From Pseudomonas marginalis (GTDB taxonomy: Bacteria > Pseudomonadota > Gammaproteobacteria > Pseudomonadales > Pseudomonadaceae), in assembly GCF_008692035.1 (NCBI RefSeq), contig NZ_VTFG01000002.1:1426001-1490000 (forward strand): a stretch of 64,000 bases of DNA, read 5' to 3'. Numbering within the stretch: position 1 is the stretch's first letter; each line of letters begins with the position of its first letter. Under the pieces are notes generated by a model. The model worked only from the letters and a program-made list of their open reading frames with translations, did no database searches and was not told the origin of the DNA. The position numbers and the translations under genes are program-made. This document shows positions 17,854 to 25,897 of this stretch, in pieces.

Positions 17854-18065
17854 GGCCGCATAAAGGCGTATTCCTGCTGGTCGTCGAGGTTTTCTGCGAG
17901 GTATTGCAGCTCGTCGGCCAGGTCTTCGAAGCTGCGTACGCCCTTGCTCTGCTGCACCACCGCGCTGAGCATGGCGCGCAGGGTCAAGCCCGGGTCGAAA
18001 CCGATTTCCTGTGCCGCATCCTGGCTCCTGCGCAACTCCTGCCGTGCCCACTCGTACACACTCAT
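17850..18065 (-). CDS. Conserved small hypothetical protein
   Basis: 71-residue acidic soluble protein (MSVYEWARQELRRSQD...), with predicted helices and a DADEL-like acidic stretch (FEDLADELQYLAENLDDQQ). The ATG at 18065 has GGGAG nine bases upstream; starting further upstream would add residues with no clear character. Its stop overlaps the convergent yacG stop by four bases. I recognise it only as a small protein common at this place in Pseudomonas; the function is unknown. Confidence 0.75.
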   Translation of the reverse strand: MSVYEWARQELRRSQDAAQEIGFDPGLTLRAMLSAVVQQSKGVRSFEDLADELQYLAENLDDQQEYAFMRP

Positions 18066-18140
18066 GATTCGTGCTCCCGCCTTGCCTAGGAAAATTTCGC
18101 AGAGCATGGGCCTGCTCGGCTGCGCGGGATTTGATCTGGG

Positions 18141-18830
18141 TCAACGCTGCGATTCGTCATCCTTCCAGGGCGCCGAGAGGTAGCGTGTGCGGTTGAATGT
18201 CTCCAGCCATTCCGGACAAAACACCACCAGGGCGCTGATCACCATGCCGTTGATAAAGGCTTCGGGGAAGATGATCAGCCACAGGTAGCCGACGAAATCC
18301 TCCAGCCATTCAGGCATGGCAAAACGACCGTCGAACCACAGCAACCCCAGCCCCAGCAGCAGGCAAAACAAGGCCGACAACGCGGCAGCAAAAAAACCGG
18401 AGCAAAAGATATACACGAAGGGATTGCGCGGCTGCGCTCGCTCGACCACAAGCGCACAGCCTTCGGTGACCAGCACCGGCAGCACGATCAGCAGCAGGCC
18501 GTTGACGCCAAGGGCTGCCAGGTCCTGGCGCCCAAGCAGCATTAACCCGAACTGGGCGGCAAAACCACCGACTATGGCCAGGGGCCAATCCAACAGCAGG
18601 GTTACGGCGGTCATACCGATAAAGTGGTAGGACACACCGGTGTCGAAATCCCGTCTTACCAGCCACAACATGAACAGCGCGAACACCGTACCGAACAGCA
18701 AATGCTGGCGCCGCCGGTCGGCAAACAACTCGACCCAGGGCGAACGCAGGATCGCCCACAGCAGTACCGGTGCATACGACAGCCAGCCGATGCCGAGGGT
18801 TGTGGGCGCCAGCACTGCGGCACTGATCAC
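18141..18830 (-). CDS. Energy-coupling-factor (CbiM-like) membrane protein
   Basis: 229-residue protein with six or more hydrophobic segments, resembling the CbiM/ECF permease fold often annotated in Pseudomonas as energy-coupling factor ABC transporter permease. The segment VSYHFIGMTAVTLLLDWPLAI carries the histidine found in metal-type S components. No ECF ATPase or T component lies nearby, so transport activity is unproven. The GTG start overlaps the stop of the upstream gene at 18827 by four bases, so the two are coupled. Substrate (Co/Ni class) is only suggested by the family. Confidence 0.7.
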   Translation of the reverse strand: MISAAVLAPTTLGIGWLSYAPVLLWAILRSPWVELFADRRRQHLLFGTVFALFMLWLVRRDFDTGVSYHFIGMTAVTLLLDWPLAIVGGFAAQFGLMLLGRQDLAALGVNGLLLIVLPVLVTEGCALVVERAQPRNPFVYIFCSGFFAAALSALFCLLLGLGLLWFDGRFAMPEWLEDFVGYLWLIIFPEAFINGMVISALVVFCPEWLETFNRTRYLSAPWKDDESQR

Positions 18831-19294
18831 GGCTTCACCTGCTCCAGGGCCTGGCGCAATTCGACAGCGGTGCCGTATTCATGTTGGGAAACCAACTTAC
18901 CGTTATCCAACTGCAGCCACAGCACTTTATCCGCCGCCGCGGGATAACGCGGGGCGATACGTGCGTCACGGTCCAGCATGACGCGGTAGTTGTAGGATTG
19001 CATGGCCGGTACCGCGAACAGTTTGGCGATCAGTCGAGGCATGCGCTGGATGTCAGCGACGAACACCGCATGCCGCGCTTCGAGGTAGCCTGCAGGTTGG
19101 CCTTGCAGCGCCGCGTCGACCAGCTTGGCCGCGTCCATGCTGCGCGCCACCAACAGAATCCGTGCCTGGTTATCGAGGGTATAGGCTTGGTCGAATTGAT
19201 CGAGCAAGGTCCAGGGAGCGAGGCGTTCGCCCACTTCAACAGCCTGTGCCCATACCGGCAAAAGACTCAGCAACATCACCACCAGACACTTCAC
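18827..19294 (-). CDS. Periplasmic thioredoxin-fold-like protein of unknown function
   Basis: 155 residues with a signal peptide (MKCLVVMLLSLLPVWAQA, probable cleavage after AQA). The mature part begins VEVGERLAPWTLLDQFDQAYTLD, a pattern like the start of redoxin domains. The usual CxxC is absent: there is no cysteine in the mature part. Similar Pseudomonas proteins have carried the label FAD/FMN-containing dehydrogenase, which nothing here supports. It starts with GTG and is coupled to the CbiM-like gene, suggesting a shared role. Confidence 0.7.
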   Translation of the reverse strand: MKCLVVMLLSLLPVWAQAVEVGERLAPWTLLDQFDQAYTLDNQARILLVARSMDAAKLVDAALQGQPAGYLEARHAVFVADIQRMPRLIAKLFAVPAMQSYNYRVMLDRDARIAPRYPAAADKVLWLQLDNGKLVSQHEYGTAVELRQALEQVKP

Positions 19295-19399
19295 CGCACG
19301 CTCCTCATAAGGGGGTAATTACGCTTGAAAGGCCAGTCTACACCCTGGCTTTTGCAGCAGGACTTCCTGCGGTCATCATTTGGACGCTAAGCTGCAGGC

Positions 19400-20029
19400 A
19401 TGGATGACTCAGATTATTTGCGCCTGCTCACCGTAGCAGCCGAACAAGCCAATGCGTTCCTGTCCAATGCCCGCAAATGGGAGCGTGAGCGTTGGGTCTG
19501 CCAGCGCCTGTTGCAAGGCTTGAATGTGCCCTACCGCGCCGAAGAGTTTCACCCCGCCGGGCAAGAACCACCCGACGTGCTGTTTCGCGATGCCAGTTTC
19601 GAGGTGTTTTTCGTACTCGATGAAGGGCGCCGCCTGAACGACGAATGGCGTGACGAGCTGTTGCGTCGACGCAGTGCATTCTCCCTGAGCCAGCTGGTGC
19701 GGCGCGAAGCCAAGCCGCGGCGCATCCCCGCCCATGAATTCCTGCTGCGCCTGGCGCCCACGTTGCGCAAGAAGGCCCACAACTACAAAGAGCGCGGGAT
19801 GGACCTGGGCGAATTGGATATCGTCGCGTTCACCAGCCTCAAGCGCGAAGTGCTCGACCTCAACAGCCACTTCCCCCCACCCACCGAATACTTGCGCCAG
19901 GGCTGGCGCTCGCTGTCGCTGGTGGGGCCGACGTTTGCCCGGGTGCTGTTCGCCCACCCGGACGCGCCGGATTTCTTGCGCAACAACCTGGGGCGCAGCA
20001 TAGTGTTCGATGTGGGCATCAGCCTCTGA
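19400..20029 (+). CDS. DUF1780 family protein
   Basis: 209-residue soluble protein found mainly in Pseudomonas, with conserved segments RKWERERWVCQRLLQ, PPDVLFRDASFEVFFVLDEGRR and LDIVAFTSLKREV. The PPDV...FEVF arrangement is reminiscent of a restriction-endonuclease-like fold, which is only a hint. The ATG at 19400 begins the conserved block directly. The gene is followed at 53 bases by a DUF3094 gene. Function is unknown. Confidence 0.85.
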   Translation: MDDSDYLRLLTVAAEQANAFLSNARKWERERWVCQRLLQGLNVPYRAEEFHPAGQEPPDVLFRDASFEVFFVLDEGRRLNDEWRDELLRRRSAFSLSQLVRREAKPRRIPAHEFLLRLAPTLRKKAHNYKERGMDLGELDIVAFTSLKREVLDLNSHFPPPTEYLRQGWRSLSLVGPTFARVLFAHPDAPDFLRNNLGRSIVFDVGISL

Positions 20030-20082
20030 TCCCCCACTGTAACGTGGCGCCCTTTTGCAACGTCTACCTGACGAGGCCTTAT

Positions 20083-20256
20083 ATGACCAGCCGCCTGAAC
20101 CCCGACGACCAACAGCATGTCGAAGAGTACCTGCAACTCTCCCAGAACCGAGTCGAGCGCAGGCCTTTCCGGCCGTGGCTGCTCCTTGGTGTGGTGCTGG
20201 TGGTGGTGATCGGGCTCGGCCTGCTCAGCCGCCTTTTGAGTTACCTGACGCTATGA
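20083..20256 (+). CDS. DUF3094 family small membrane protein
   Basis: 57-residue protein: a soluble N-terminal half (RLNPDDQQHVEEYLQL) and one C-terminal membrane helix rich in Val/Leu/Ile (WLLLGVVLVVVIGLGLLSRLL). The pattern matches DUF3094, a single-span protein conserved in Pseudomonas. The ATG at 20083 starts the conserved segment. It lies between DUF1780 and ndh, and the function is unknown. Confidence 0.8.
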   Translation: MTSRLNPDDQQHVEEYLQLSQNRVERRPFRPWLLLGVVLVVVIGLGLLSRLLSYLTL

Positions 20257-20316
20257 GCTGCCTTGCGCTCGCGAGGGTAACTGCTCCGATTTCCTTTAGC
20301 CTTGCGAGATACCCCC

Positions 20317-21615
20317 ATGACCCATCGTATTATTATCGTCGGCGGCGGCGCCGGCGGCCTGGAGTTGGCTACCCGCCTGGGTAAGACTCTGGGCAAGCGC
20401 GGCACCGCCAGCATCACGCTGGTGGACGCCAACCTCACCCATATCTGGAAGCCTCTGCTGCACGAAGTCGCAGCCGGCTCACTCAACTCTTCGGAAGACG
20501 AACTCAATTACGTCGCCCAGGCCAAATGGAACCACTTCGAGTTCCAACTGGGGCGCATGAGCGGGCTCGACCGTGAGCAGAAGAAAATCCAGCTGGCCGC
20601 CACCCTCGACGAAGAAGGCCGCGAGCTGGTGCCCGCGCGCGTGCTGGGCTATGACAGCCTGGTGATTGCGGTGGGCAGCACCACCAATGATTTCGGCACC
20701 GAGGGCGCGGCGCAGCACTGCCTGTTCCTCGATACCCGCAAGCAGGCCGAGCGTTTCCACCAACAGCTGCTCAACCACTATCTGCGCGCCCATGCCGGGC
20801 AGACCGATGTGGTGGAAAAGATCAGCGTCGCCATCGTCGGTGCGGGTGCAACGGGCGTCGAGCTGGCCGCAGAACTGCATAATGCGGCCCACGAGCTGGC
20901 TGCGTACGGCCTGGACCGCATCAAGCCGGAAAACATGCACATTACCCTGATCGAAGCCGGCCCTCGTGTACTGCCTGCCTTGCCGGAGCGGATTGGCGGG
21001 CCTGTGCATAAAACCCTGGAGAAGCTCGGGGTGACGGTGCTGACTAACTCAGCGGTCAGCGAAGTGACCGCCGACGCATTGATCACCAGCAGTGGCCAGA
21101 TGATCCCTGCCAGCCTCAAGGTATGGGCCGCCGGGATTCGTGCCCCGGCTTTCCTCAAGGACATCGATGGCCTGGAAACCAACCGCATCAATCAACTGCA
21201 AGTGCTGCCGACGCTGCAAACCACCCGCGATGAAAACATCTTCGCCTTTGGCGACTGCGCCGCCTGCCCGCAACCGGGCACCGACCGCAATGTGCCGCCA
21301 CGGGCCCAGGCCGCGCACCAACAGGCCTCGTTGCTGGCCAAGTCATTGAGACTGCGTATCGAGGGCAAAGACCTGCCGGCGTACAAGTACACCGACTATG
21401 GGTCGCTGATCTCGCTGTCGCGGTTCTCGGCGGTGGGTAACCTGATGGGCAACCTGACCGGCAGCGTGATGCTGGAGGGTTGGCTGGCGCGGATGTTCTA
21501 TGTGTCGCTGTACCGCATGCACCAGATGGCGCTGTATGGCTTCTTCCGCACGGCGATGCTGATGCTGGGCAGCAAGATTGGACGCGGGACTGAACCGCGC
21601 CTGAAGCTTCACTAA
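20317..21615 (+). CDS. ndh: NAD(P)/FAD-dependent oxidoreductase, type II NADH dehydrogenase
   Basis: Non-proton-pumping NADH:quinone oxidoreductase, 432 residues. There are two dinucleotide folds: the FAD site IIIVGGGAGGLELATRLG at the N-terminus and the NADH site VAIVGAGATGVELAAEL near residue 180. The FAD-contact motif FAFGDCAAC lies near residue 310, and the C-terminal amphipathic region attaches the protein to the inner membrane. The ATG at 20317 gives the expected short lead into the Rossmann motif. NDH-2 feeds the ubiquinone pool in parallel with complex I. Confidence 0.93.
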   Translation: MTHRIIIVGGGAGGLELATRLGKTLGKRGTASITLVDANLTHIWKPLLHEVAAGSLNSSEDELNYVAQAKWNHFEFQLGRMSGLDREQKKIQLAATLDEEGRELVPARVLGYDSLVIAVGSTTNDFGTEGAAQHCLFLDTRKQAERFHQQLLNHYLRAHAGQTDVVEKISVAIVGAGATGVELAAELHNAAHELAAYGLDRIKPENMHITLIEAGPRVLPALPERIGGPVHKTLEKLGVTVLTNSAVSEVTADALITSSGQMIPASLKVWAAGIRAPAFLKDIDGLETNRINQLQVLPTLQTTRDENIFAFGDCAACPQPGTDRNVPPRAQAAHQQASLLAKSLRLRIEGKDLPAYKYTDYGSLISLSRFSAVGNLMGNLTGSVMLEGWLARMFYVSLYRMHQMALYGFFRTAMLMLGSKIGRGTEPRLKLH

Positions 21616-21640
21616 CAACAGGGTCCCTTGCGGGACTGGC

Positions 21641-21671
21641 CAATGTGGGAGGCTTGCTCCCTCCCACATTG
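21641..21671. repeat. REP palindrome
   Basis: CAATGTGGGAG (21641-21651) and CTCCCACATTG (21661-21671) are perfect inverted arms around GCTTGCTCC. This is the common Pseudomonas fluorescens-type REP sequence. It lies between ndh and the convergent tRNA cluster. Confidence 0.85.
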
Positions 21672-21708
21672 GTTGTGTGTTGGACTTGAGATAATTCCAG
21701 GCAAAAAA

Positions 21709-21739
21709 AATCCCCGTATCTTTCGATACGAGGATTTTT
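21709..21739 (-). terminator. Terminator after the tRNA cluster
   Basis: The arms AATCCCCGTATC and GATACGAGGATT enclose TTTC, with A-runs on the left and T-runs on the right. It can serve both strands. On the minus strand it directly follows the last tRNA-Pro; on the plus strand it would close ndh. Confidence 0.8.
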
Positions 21740-21743
21740 AATA

Positions 21744-21820
21744 TGGTCGGGGTAAGGGGATTCGAACTCCTGACATCCTGCTCCCAAAGCAGGCGCGCTA
21801 CCGGACTGCGCTATACCCCG
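21744..21820 (-). tRNA. tRNA-Pro (UGG), copy distal to the promoter
   Basis: 77-nt cloverleaf with encoded CCA. The acceptor is CGGGGTA/TACCCCG, and the anticodon loop has UGG flanked by T and G (TTTGGGA). It differs from the other tRNA-Pro at two positions, 49 and 65: here A49-U65 instead of G49-C65, a compensated change. It is separated from the upstream tRNA-Lys by its own hairpin terminator. Confidence 0.97.
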
Positions 21821-21822
21821 GT

Positions 21823-21850
21823 AAAAAAAAGGCGACCTTTCAGTCGCCTT
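21823..21850 (-). terminator. Terminator between tRNA-Lys and tRNA-Pro
   Basis: Minus strand: AAGGCGAC, a six-base loop, then GTCGCCTT followed by a T-run (A-run at 21823-21830 on the plus strand). It looks like a complete intrinsic terminator inside the tRNA cluster. Confidence 0.8.
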
Positions 21851-21914
21851 CTTCGATCAGCGCTTTTGGCCTCTGATCTTAAGATTCGATTCCAGCGTTA
21901 ACTGGTCTCAAAAA

Positions 21915-21990
21915 TGGTGGGTCGTGTGGGATTCGAACCTACGACCAATTGGTTAAAAGCCAACTGCTCTACCAACTGAGCTAACGACCC
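21915..21990 (-). tRNA. tRNA-Lys (UUU)
   Basis: 76-nt cloverleaf with encoded CCA. The acceptor is GGGTCGT/ACGACCC, and the anticodon loop CTTTTAA carries UUU. It sits five bases upstream of the next tRNA-Pro on the plus-strand map, within one transcript. Confidence 0.98.
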
Positions 21991-21995
21991 AAATA

Positions 21996-22072
21996 TGGTC
22001 GGGGTAGGGGGATTCGAACTCCCGACATCCTGCTCCCAAAGCAGGCGCGCTACCGGACTGCGCTATACCCCG
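21996..22072 (-). tRNA. tRNA-Pro (UGG), promoter-proximal copy
   Basis: 77-nt cloverleaf with encoded CCA and anticodon UGG. It is identical to the copy at 21744 except for the G49-C65 pair in the T-stem. Spacing to tRNA-Asn is nine bases. Confidence 0.98.
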
Positions 22073-22081
22073 GTTTGAAAT

Positions 22082-22157
22082 TGGCTCCGTGACCAGGACT
22101 CGAACCTGGGACCCAATGATTAACAGTCATTTGCTCTACCGACTGAGCTATCACGGA
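22082..22157 (-). tRNA. tRNA-Asn (GUU)
   Basis: 76-nt cloverleaf with encoded CCA (written GCCA with discriminator G). The acceptor is TCCGTGA/TCACGGA, and the anticodon loop CTGTTAA carries GUU. It is the first gene of the tRNA transcript. Confidence 0.98.
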
Positions 22158-22247
22158 ACTACATATTTCAAAGTACAACTTTTACTGCTGTGTAACCTTC
22201 TCTTCGACCCTGTCCGTATCGCTACGTTAGCGTCTCTGAGGCGCGCT

Positions 22248-22275
22248 ATTCTACAATCTTAAAAACCCCTGTCAA
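22248..22275 (-). promoter_or_regulatory. Sigma-70 promoter of the tRNA cluster
   Basis: On the minus strand, TTGACA (22270-22275) is separated by 16 bases from TAGAAT (22248-22253) and followed by a GC-rich discriminator (AGCGCGCC), typical of stringently controlled stable-RNA promoters. It is about 90 bases upstream of tRNA-Asn. The rest of the 300-base gap between 22158 and 22460 holds only this promoter and the clpB terminator. Confidence 0.85.
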
Positions 22276-22407
22276 CCCTTTAAATTGCTTTTAAGACAAT
22301 GATTTGCGCTTCTTTCTGATTTCTTCTTGGGGAGAAGAAACCCGTGGGCTGACGTTGCTGCGGGGCGCACTTTACAAGCCTTTGCCTTACAGTTCAACGC
22401 CCTATCG

Positions 22408-22436
22408 AAAAAAAAGGCCCTGGGATGCAGGGCCTT
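22408..22436 (-). terminator. clpB intrinsic terminator
   Basis: AAGGCCCTG and CAGGGCCTT form a nine-pair stem with a five-base loop. On the minus strand it is followed by eight or more T (A-run at 22408-22415). It lies 24 bases after the clpB stop. Confidence 0.9.
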
Positions 22437-22460
22437 CTCTTATTGCAGTGCAATCCGGGC

Positions 22461-25025
22461 TCAGTGGAAGACGATTTCGTCGTTCTCCACAGTCGCCTCG
22501 ACGCTGGTGCCCGGCATAAAGCTGCCCGACAGGATCAACTGCGCCAGCGGGTTCTCGATCCAGCGCTGGATCGCACGTTTCAAAGGCCGTGCACCATACA
22601 CCGGGTCGTAACCGACCGCGATCAGCTTGTCCAACGCCTCGCGGCTCAGTTCCAGCGACAACTCGCGTTCCGCCAGGCGACCGCGCAGACGCCCCAGCTG
22701 GATCTCGGTGATGCCCGCGATCTGATCCCGCGCCAATGGCTCGAAGATCACCACTTCGTCGACCCGGTTGATGAATTCCGGACGGAAGTGCGTGGTCAAC
22801 GCATCCATTACAGCAGCGCGCTGGGCCTCACGATCACCTACCAGTTCCTGGATCTGCGCCGAGCCCAGGTTGGAGGTCATGACGATCACCGTGTTGCGGA
22901 AGTCCACAGTGCGCCCGTGGCTGTCCGTGAGTCGTCCATCTTCCAACACTTGCAGCAAGATATTGAACACGTCCGGGTGAGCCTTCTCCACCTCATCCAG
23001 CAGGATCACCGAGTAAGGCTTACGCCGCACGGCCTCGGTCAGGTAACCGCCCTCCTCGTAGCCCACATAGCCTGGTGGAGCCCCGATCAGGCGAGCCACC
23101 GAATGTTTCTCCATGAACTCGGACATGTCGATCCGTACCATGGCCTCTTCAGTATCAAAGAGGAACTCGGCCAGGGCCTTGCACAGCTCGGTCTTACCCA
23201 CACCGGTCGGGCCGAGGAACATGAACGAGCCGCTCGGACGGTTCGGGTCGGACAAGCCGGCGCGGGAACGCCGTACCGCGTTGGACACCGCCACGACGGC
23301 CTCTTCCTGGCCGATCACGCGCTGGTGCAACAGGTGCTCCATCTTCAGCAGCTTGTCACGCTCGCCTTCAAGCATTTTCGACACCGGGATGCCGGTCCAC
23401 TTGGACACGACTTCGGCGATTTCTTCCTCGGTCACCTTGCTGCGCAACAGCTGATTTTCAGCCTTACCGTGCTGGTCGACCATTTGCAGGCTGCGTTCCA
23501 GGTCCGGGATCACCCCGTACTGCAACTCGGCCATGCGGTTCAGGTCGCCTTTACGACGTGCGGCTTCCAGCTCCTGGCGCGACTGCTCGATCTTTTGCTG
23601 GATCTGCGCAGAGCCCTGTACTTCGGCTTTTTCCGAGGTCCAGATTTCTTCGAGGTCAGAATACTCGCGCTCCAGGCGGACGATTTCTTCCTGAAGTTTC
23701 TCCAGGCGTTTCTTGGCCGCGTCGTCCTCTTCTTTCTTAAGTGCCTGGGATTCGACTTTCAGTTGAATCAGGCGACGATCCAGGCGGTCGAGCACTTCCG
23801 GCTTGGAGTCGATCTCCATGCGAATGCGGCTGGCCGCTTCGTCGATCAAGTCGATGGCCTTGTCCGGCAATTGACGGTCGGTAATGTAGCGATGGCTCAA
23901 CTTGGCCGCCGCAATGATCGCACCGTCGGTGATCGCCACTTTATGGTGGACCTCGTAGCGCTCTTTCAGGCCCCGCAGGATCGCGATGGTGTCCTCTTCG
24001 CTCGGTTCTTCCACCAGGACTTTCTGGAAACGCCGCTCAAGGGCCGCATCTTTCTCAATGTACTGGCGATATTCGTTAAGCGTAGTAGCACCGACACAAT
24101 GCAACTCACCCCGCGCCAAGGCGGGCTTGAGCATGTTGCCAGCATCCATGGAGCCCTCGCCTTTACCGGCGCCGACCATGGTGTGCAGTTCGTCGATAAA
24201 CAGAATGATCTGCCCTTCCTGCTTCGACAGTTCATTAAGCAGGGATTTCAGGCGCTCTTCGAATTCACCGCGGAACTTGGCACCGGCGATCAATGACCCC
24301 ATATCCAGGGACAGCAGGCGCTTGCCTTTAAGGCCGTCCGGCACTTCACCATTGATGATGCGTTGGGCCAGGCCTTCGGCAATCGCGGTTTTACCCACGC
24401 CAGGTTCACCGATCAACACCGGGTTGTTCTTGGTGCGACGCTGCAGAACCTGGATGGTGCGACGAATTTCATCGTCACGGCCGATCACCGGGTCAAGCTT
24501 GCCCTCTTCGGCACGCTTGGTCAGGTCGACGGTGTACTTGTCCAGGGCCTGGCGCGACTCCTCGTGGTTAGGGTCATTAACCGCATCACCGCCACGCAGG
24601 TTGTTGATGGCGTTTTCCAGGGCTTTCTTGCTGACACCCTGGCCAAGCAACAACTTGCCAAGCTTGCTGTTCTCGTCCATGGCGGCGAGCAGCACCAGTT
24701 CGCTGGAGATGAACTGGTCACCCTTCTGCTGGGCCAGGCGGTCGGCCTGGTTAAGCAGGCGCGCCAGATCCTGCGACATATTCACGTCGCCGGTAGGGTT
24801 TTGGATTTTCGGCAGTTGGTCGAGCTCTTTGCTCAACTCCTTGCGCAGGCTGTTGACATCAAAGCCCACCTGCATCAGCAAGGGCTTGATAGAACCACCT
24901 TGCTGTTCCAGGAGTGCCTGCATCAAGTGCGCAGGCTCGATGGCCGGGTGGTCAAGACCCACCGCCAAGGATTGGGAGTCCGATAAGGCCAACTGCAATT
25001 TGCTGGTTAAACGATCAATACGCAT
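22461..25025 (-). CDS. clpB: ATP-dependent disaggregase ClpB
   Basis: Hsp100 hexameric disaggregase that works with DnaK to extract proteins from aggregates. 854 residues with the full domain order: N-domain, NBD1 with Walker A GEPGVGKTAIAEG and Walker B ILFIDELH, the coiled-coil middle domain (about residues 410-520, rich in Glu/Lys/Arg), and NBD2 with GPTGVGKTELCKA and VILLDEVEKAH. ClpB lacks the IGL loop used by ClpA/ClpX to dock ClpP. It is the third gene of rluD-pgeF-clpB but has its own heat-shock promoter. Confidence 0.98.
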   Translation of the reverse strand: MRIDRLTSKLQLALSDSQSLAVGLDHPAIEPAHLMQALLEQQGGSIKPLLMQVGFDVNSLRKELSKELDQLPKIQNPTGDVNMSQDLARLLNQADRLAQQKGDQFISSELVLLAAMDENSKLGKLLLGQGVSKKALENAINNLRGGDAVNDPNHEESRQALDKYTVDLTKRAEEGKLDPVIGRDDEIRRTIQVLQRRTKNNPVLIGEPGVGKTAIAEGLAQRIINGEVPDGLKGKRLLSLDMGSLIAGAKFRGEFEERLKSLLNELSKQEGQIILFIDELHTMVGAGKGEGSMDAGNMLKPALARGELHCVGATTLNEYRQYIEKDAALERRFQKVLVEEPSEEDTIAILRGLKERYEVHHKVAITDGAIIAAAKLSHRYITDRQLPDKAIDLIDEAASRIRMEIDSKPEVLDRLDRRLIQLKVESQALKKEEDDAAKKRLEKLQEEIVRLEREYSDLEEIWTSEKAEVQGSAQIQQKIEQSRQELEAARRKGDLNRMAELQYGVIPDLERSLQMVDQHGKAENQLLRSKVTEEEIAEVVSKWTGIPVSKMLEGERDKLLKMEHLLHQRVIGQEEAVVAVSNAVRRSRAGLSDPNRPSGSFMFLGPTGVGKTELCKALAEFLFDTEEAMVRIDMSEFMEKHSVARLIGAPPGYVGYEEGGYLTEAVRRKPYSVILLDEVEKAHPDVFNILLQVLEDGRLTDSHGRTVDFRNTVIVMTSNLGSAQIQELVGDREAQRAAVMDALTTHFRPEFINRVDEVVIFEPLARDQIAGITEIQLGRLRGRLAERELSLELSREALDKLIAVGYDPVYGARPLKRAIQRWIENPLAQLILSGSFMPGTSVEATVENDEIVFH

Positions 25026-25095
25026 TAGTCACCTTCCTTTTGAGCAGGCCGGAGCTATAAAACATCCTGAATGAAGAAACCTGCCAGATACCCTT

Positions 25096-25125
25096 ATAGA
25101 TGGGGTGGATTCTGGAAGATTCAAG
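25096..25125 (-). promoter_or_regulatory. Sigma-32 (RpoH) heat-shock promoter of clpB
   Basis: On the minus strand, CTTGAA (25120-25125) is followed after 14 bases by CCCCATCTAT (25096-25105). This agrees with the sigma-32 consensus CTTGAA-N13/15-CCCCATnT. It lies 71 bases upstream of the clpB start, in the gap after pgeF. Confidence 0.9.
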
Positions 25126-25171
25126 CGAGCGGCGGTTGATATGGATCAGCGTTGACCCAGATCAGCAGAGT

Positions 25172-25897
25172 CTAGCGCTCAAGCCAGATAAGGGAGGCAA
25201 AACGTCCGGTGCGGGGGCTGCGCCGGTACGAAAAGAAGCGCGGGTCGGTCACGGTGCAGAAGCCACCACCATAAACCGCGGTGACGCCCCGCGCAGCAAG
25301 GCGCAGGCGGGCCAACAGATAGATGTCGGCCATGAATTTGCCGGGATTGCGGCTTGGTACAAAGGCTTCGGCAGTTGTCGGCAGGTGCTGCATGAAGGCT
25401 TCACGCACTTCAGGGCCAACCTCAAAGGCTTGCGGGCCAATCGCCGGGCCCAGCCATACCAGGATGTCCGAAGGCTCTGCATCGAGGCTTTCGAAGGCCG
25501 CTTCCAGCACACCCGCCGCCAGCCCACGCCAACCGGCATGGGCCGCAGCCACACGAGTGCCGGCACGGTTGCAGAACAACGCAGGCAGGCAATCGGCGGT
25601 CATCGCGGTGCAGGCGATGCCGGGGGTGCTGCTCCAACTGCCGTCGGCTTCGGCGGTGCGGCCAGGGTCGGCCTCGACCACATCCACGCCATGGACCTGG
25701 CGCAGCCAGGCCGGCTGAATATCAAAGGCTTCGGTAAGGCGACGGCGATTCTCAAGGACGGCCTCAAGACTGTCCTCAACGTGATCGCCCAGGTTAAGGC
25801 TGTCGAACGGCGCCTGGCTGACGCCGCCCGCTCGGGTAGTCACACAGGCTTTCACCCCGACAGGCGCGGGCCAGTCAGGAATCAGCCAGTCATTCAT
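25172..25897 (-). CDS. pgeF: Peptidoglycan editing factor PgeF (YfiH), laccase-domain purine nucleoside phosphorylase family
   Basis: 241-residue multicopper-oxidase-like (DUF152) protein. E. coli PgeF removes wrongly incorporated Ser from UDP-MurNAc peptides, and homologues also act as adenosine phosphorylase/deaminase. Metal-site motifs are visible: QVHGVDVV, TADCLPALF and VAAAHAGWRGLAAGV. The ATG at 25897 overlaps the rluD stop (ATGA). Confidence 0.93.
   Translation of the reverse strand: MNDWLIPDWPAPVGVKACVTTRAGGVSQAPFDSLNLGDHVEDSLEAVLENRRRLTEAFDIQPAWLRQVHGVDVVEADPGRTAEADGSWSSTPGIACTAMTADCLPALFCNRAGTRVAAAHAGWRGLAAGVLEAAFESLDAEPSDILVWLGPAIGPQAFEVGPEVREAFMQHLPTTAEAFVPSRNPGKFMADIYLLARLRLAARGVTAVYGGGFCTVTDPRFFSYRRSPRTGRFASLIWLER

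Noticed and set aside
21615..22460. Mobile element or integration site at the tRNA cluster
   Set aside because: No integrase, no duplicated tRNA 3' ends beyond the two full tRNA-Pro genes, and no transposase; the region is ordinary.
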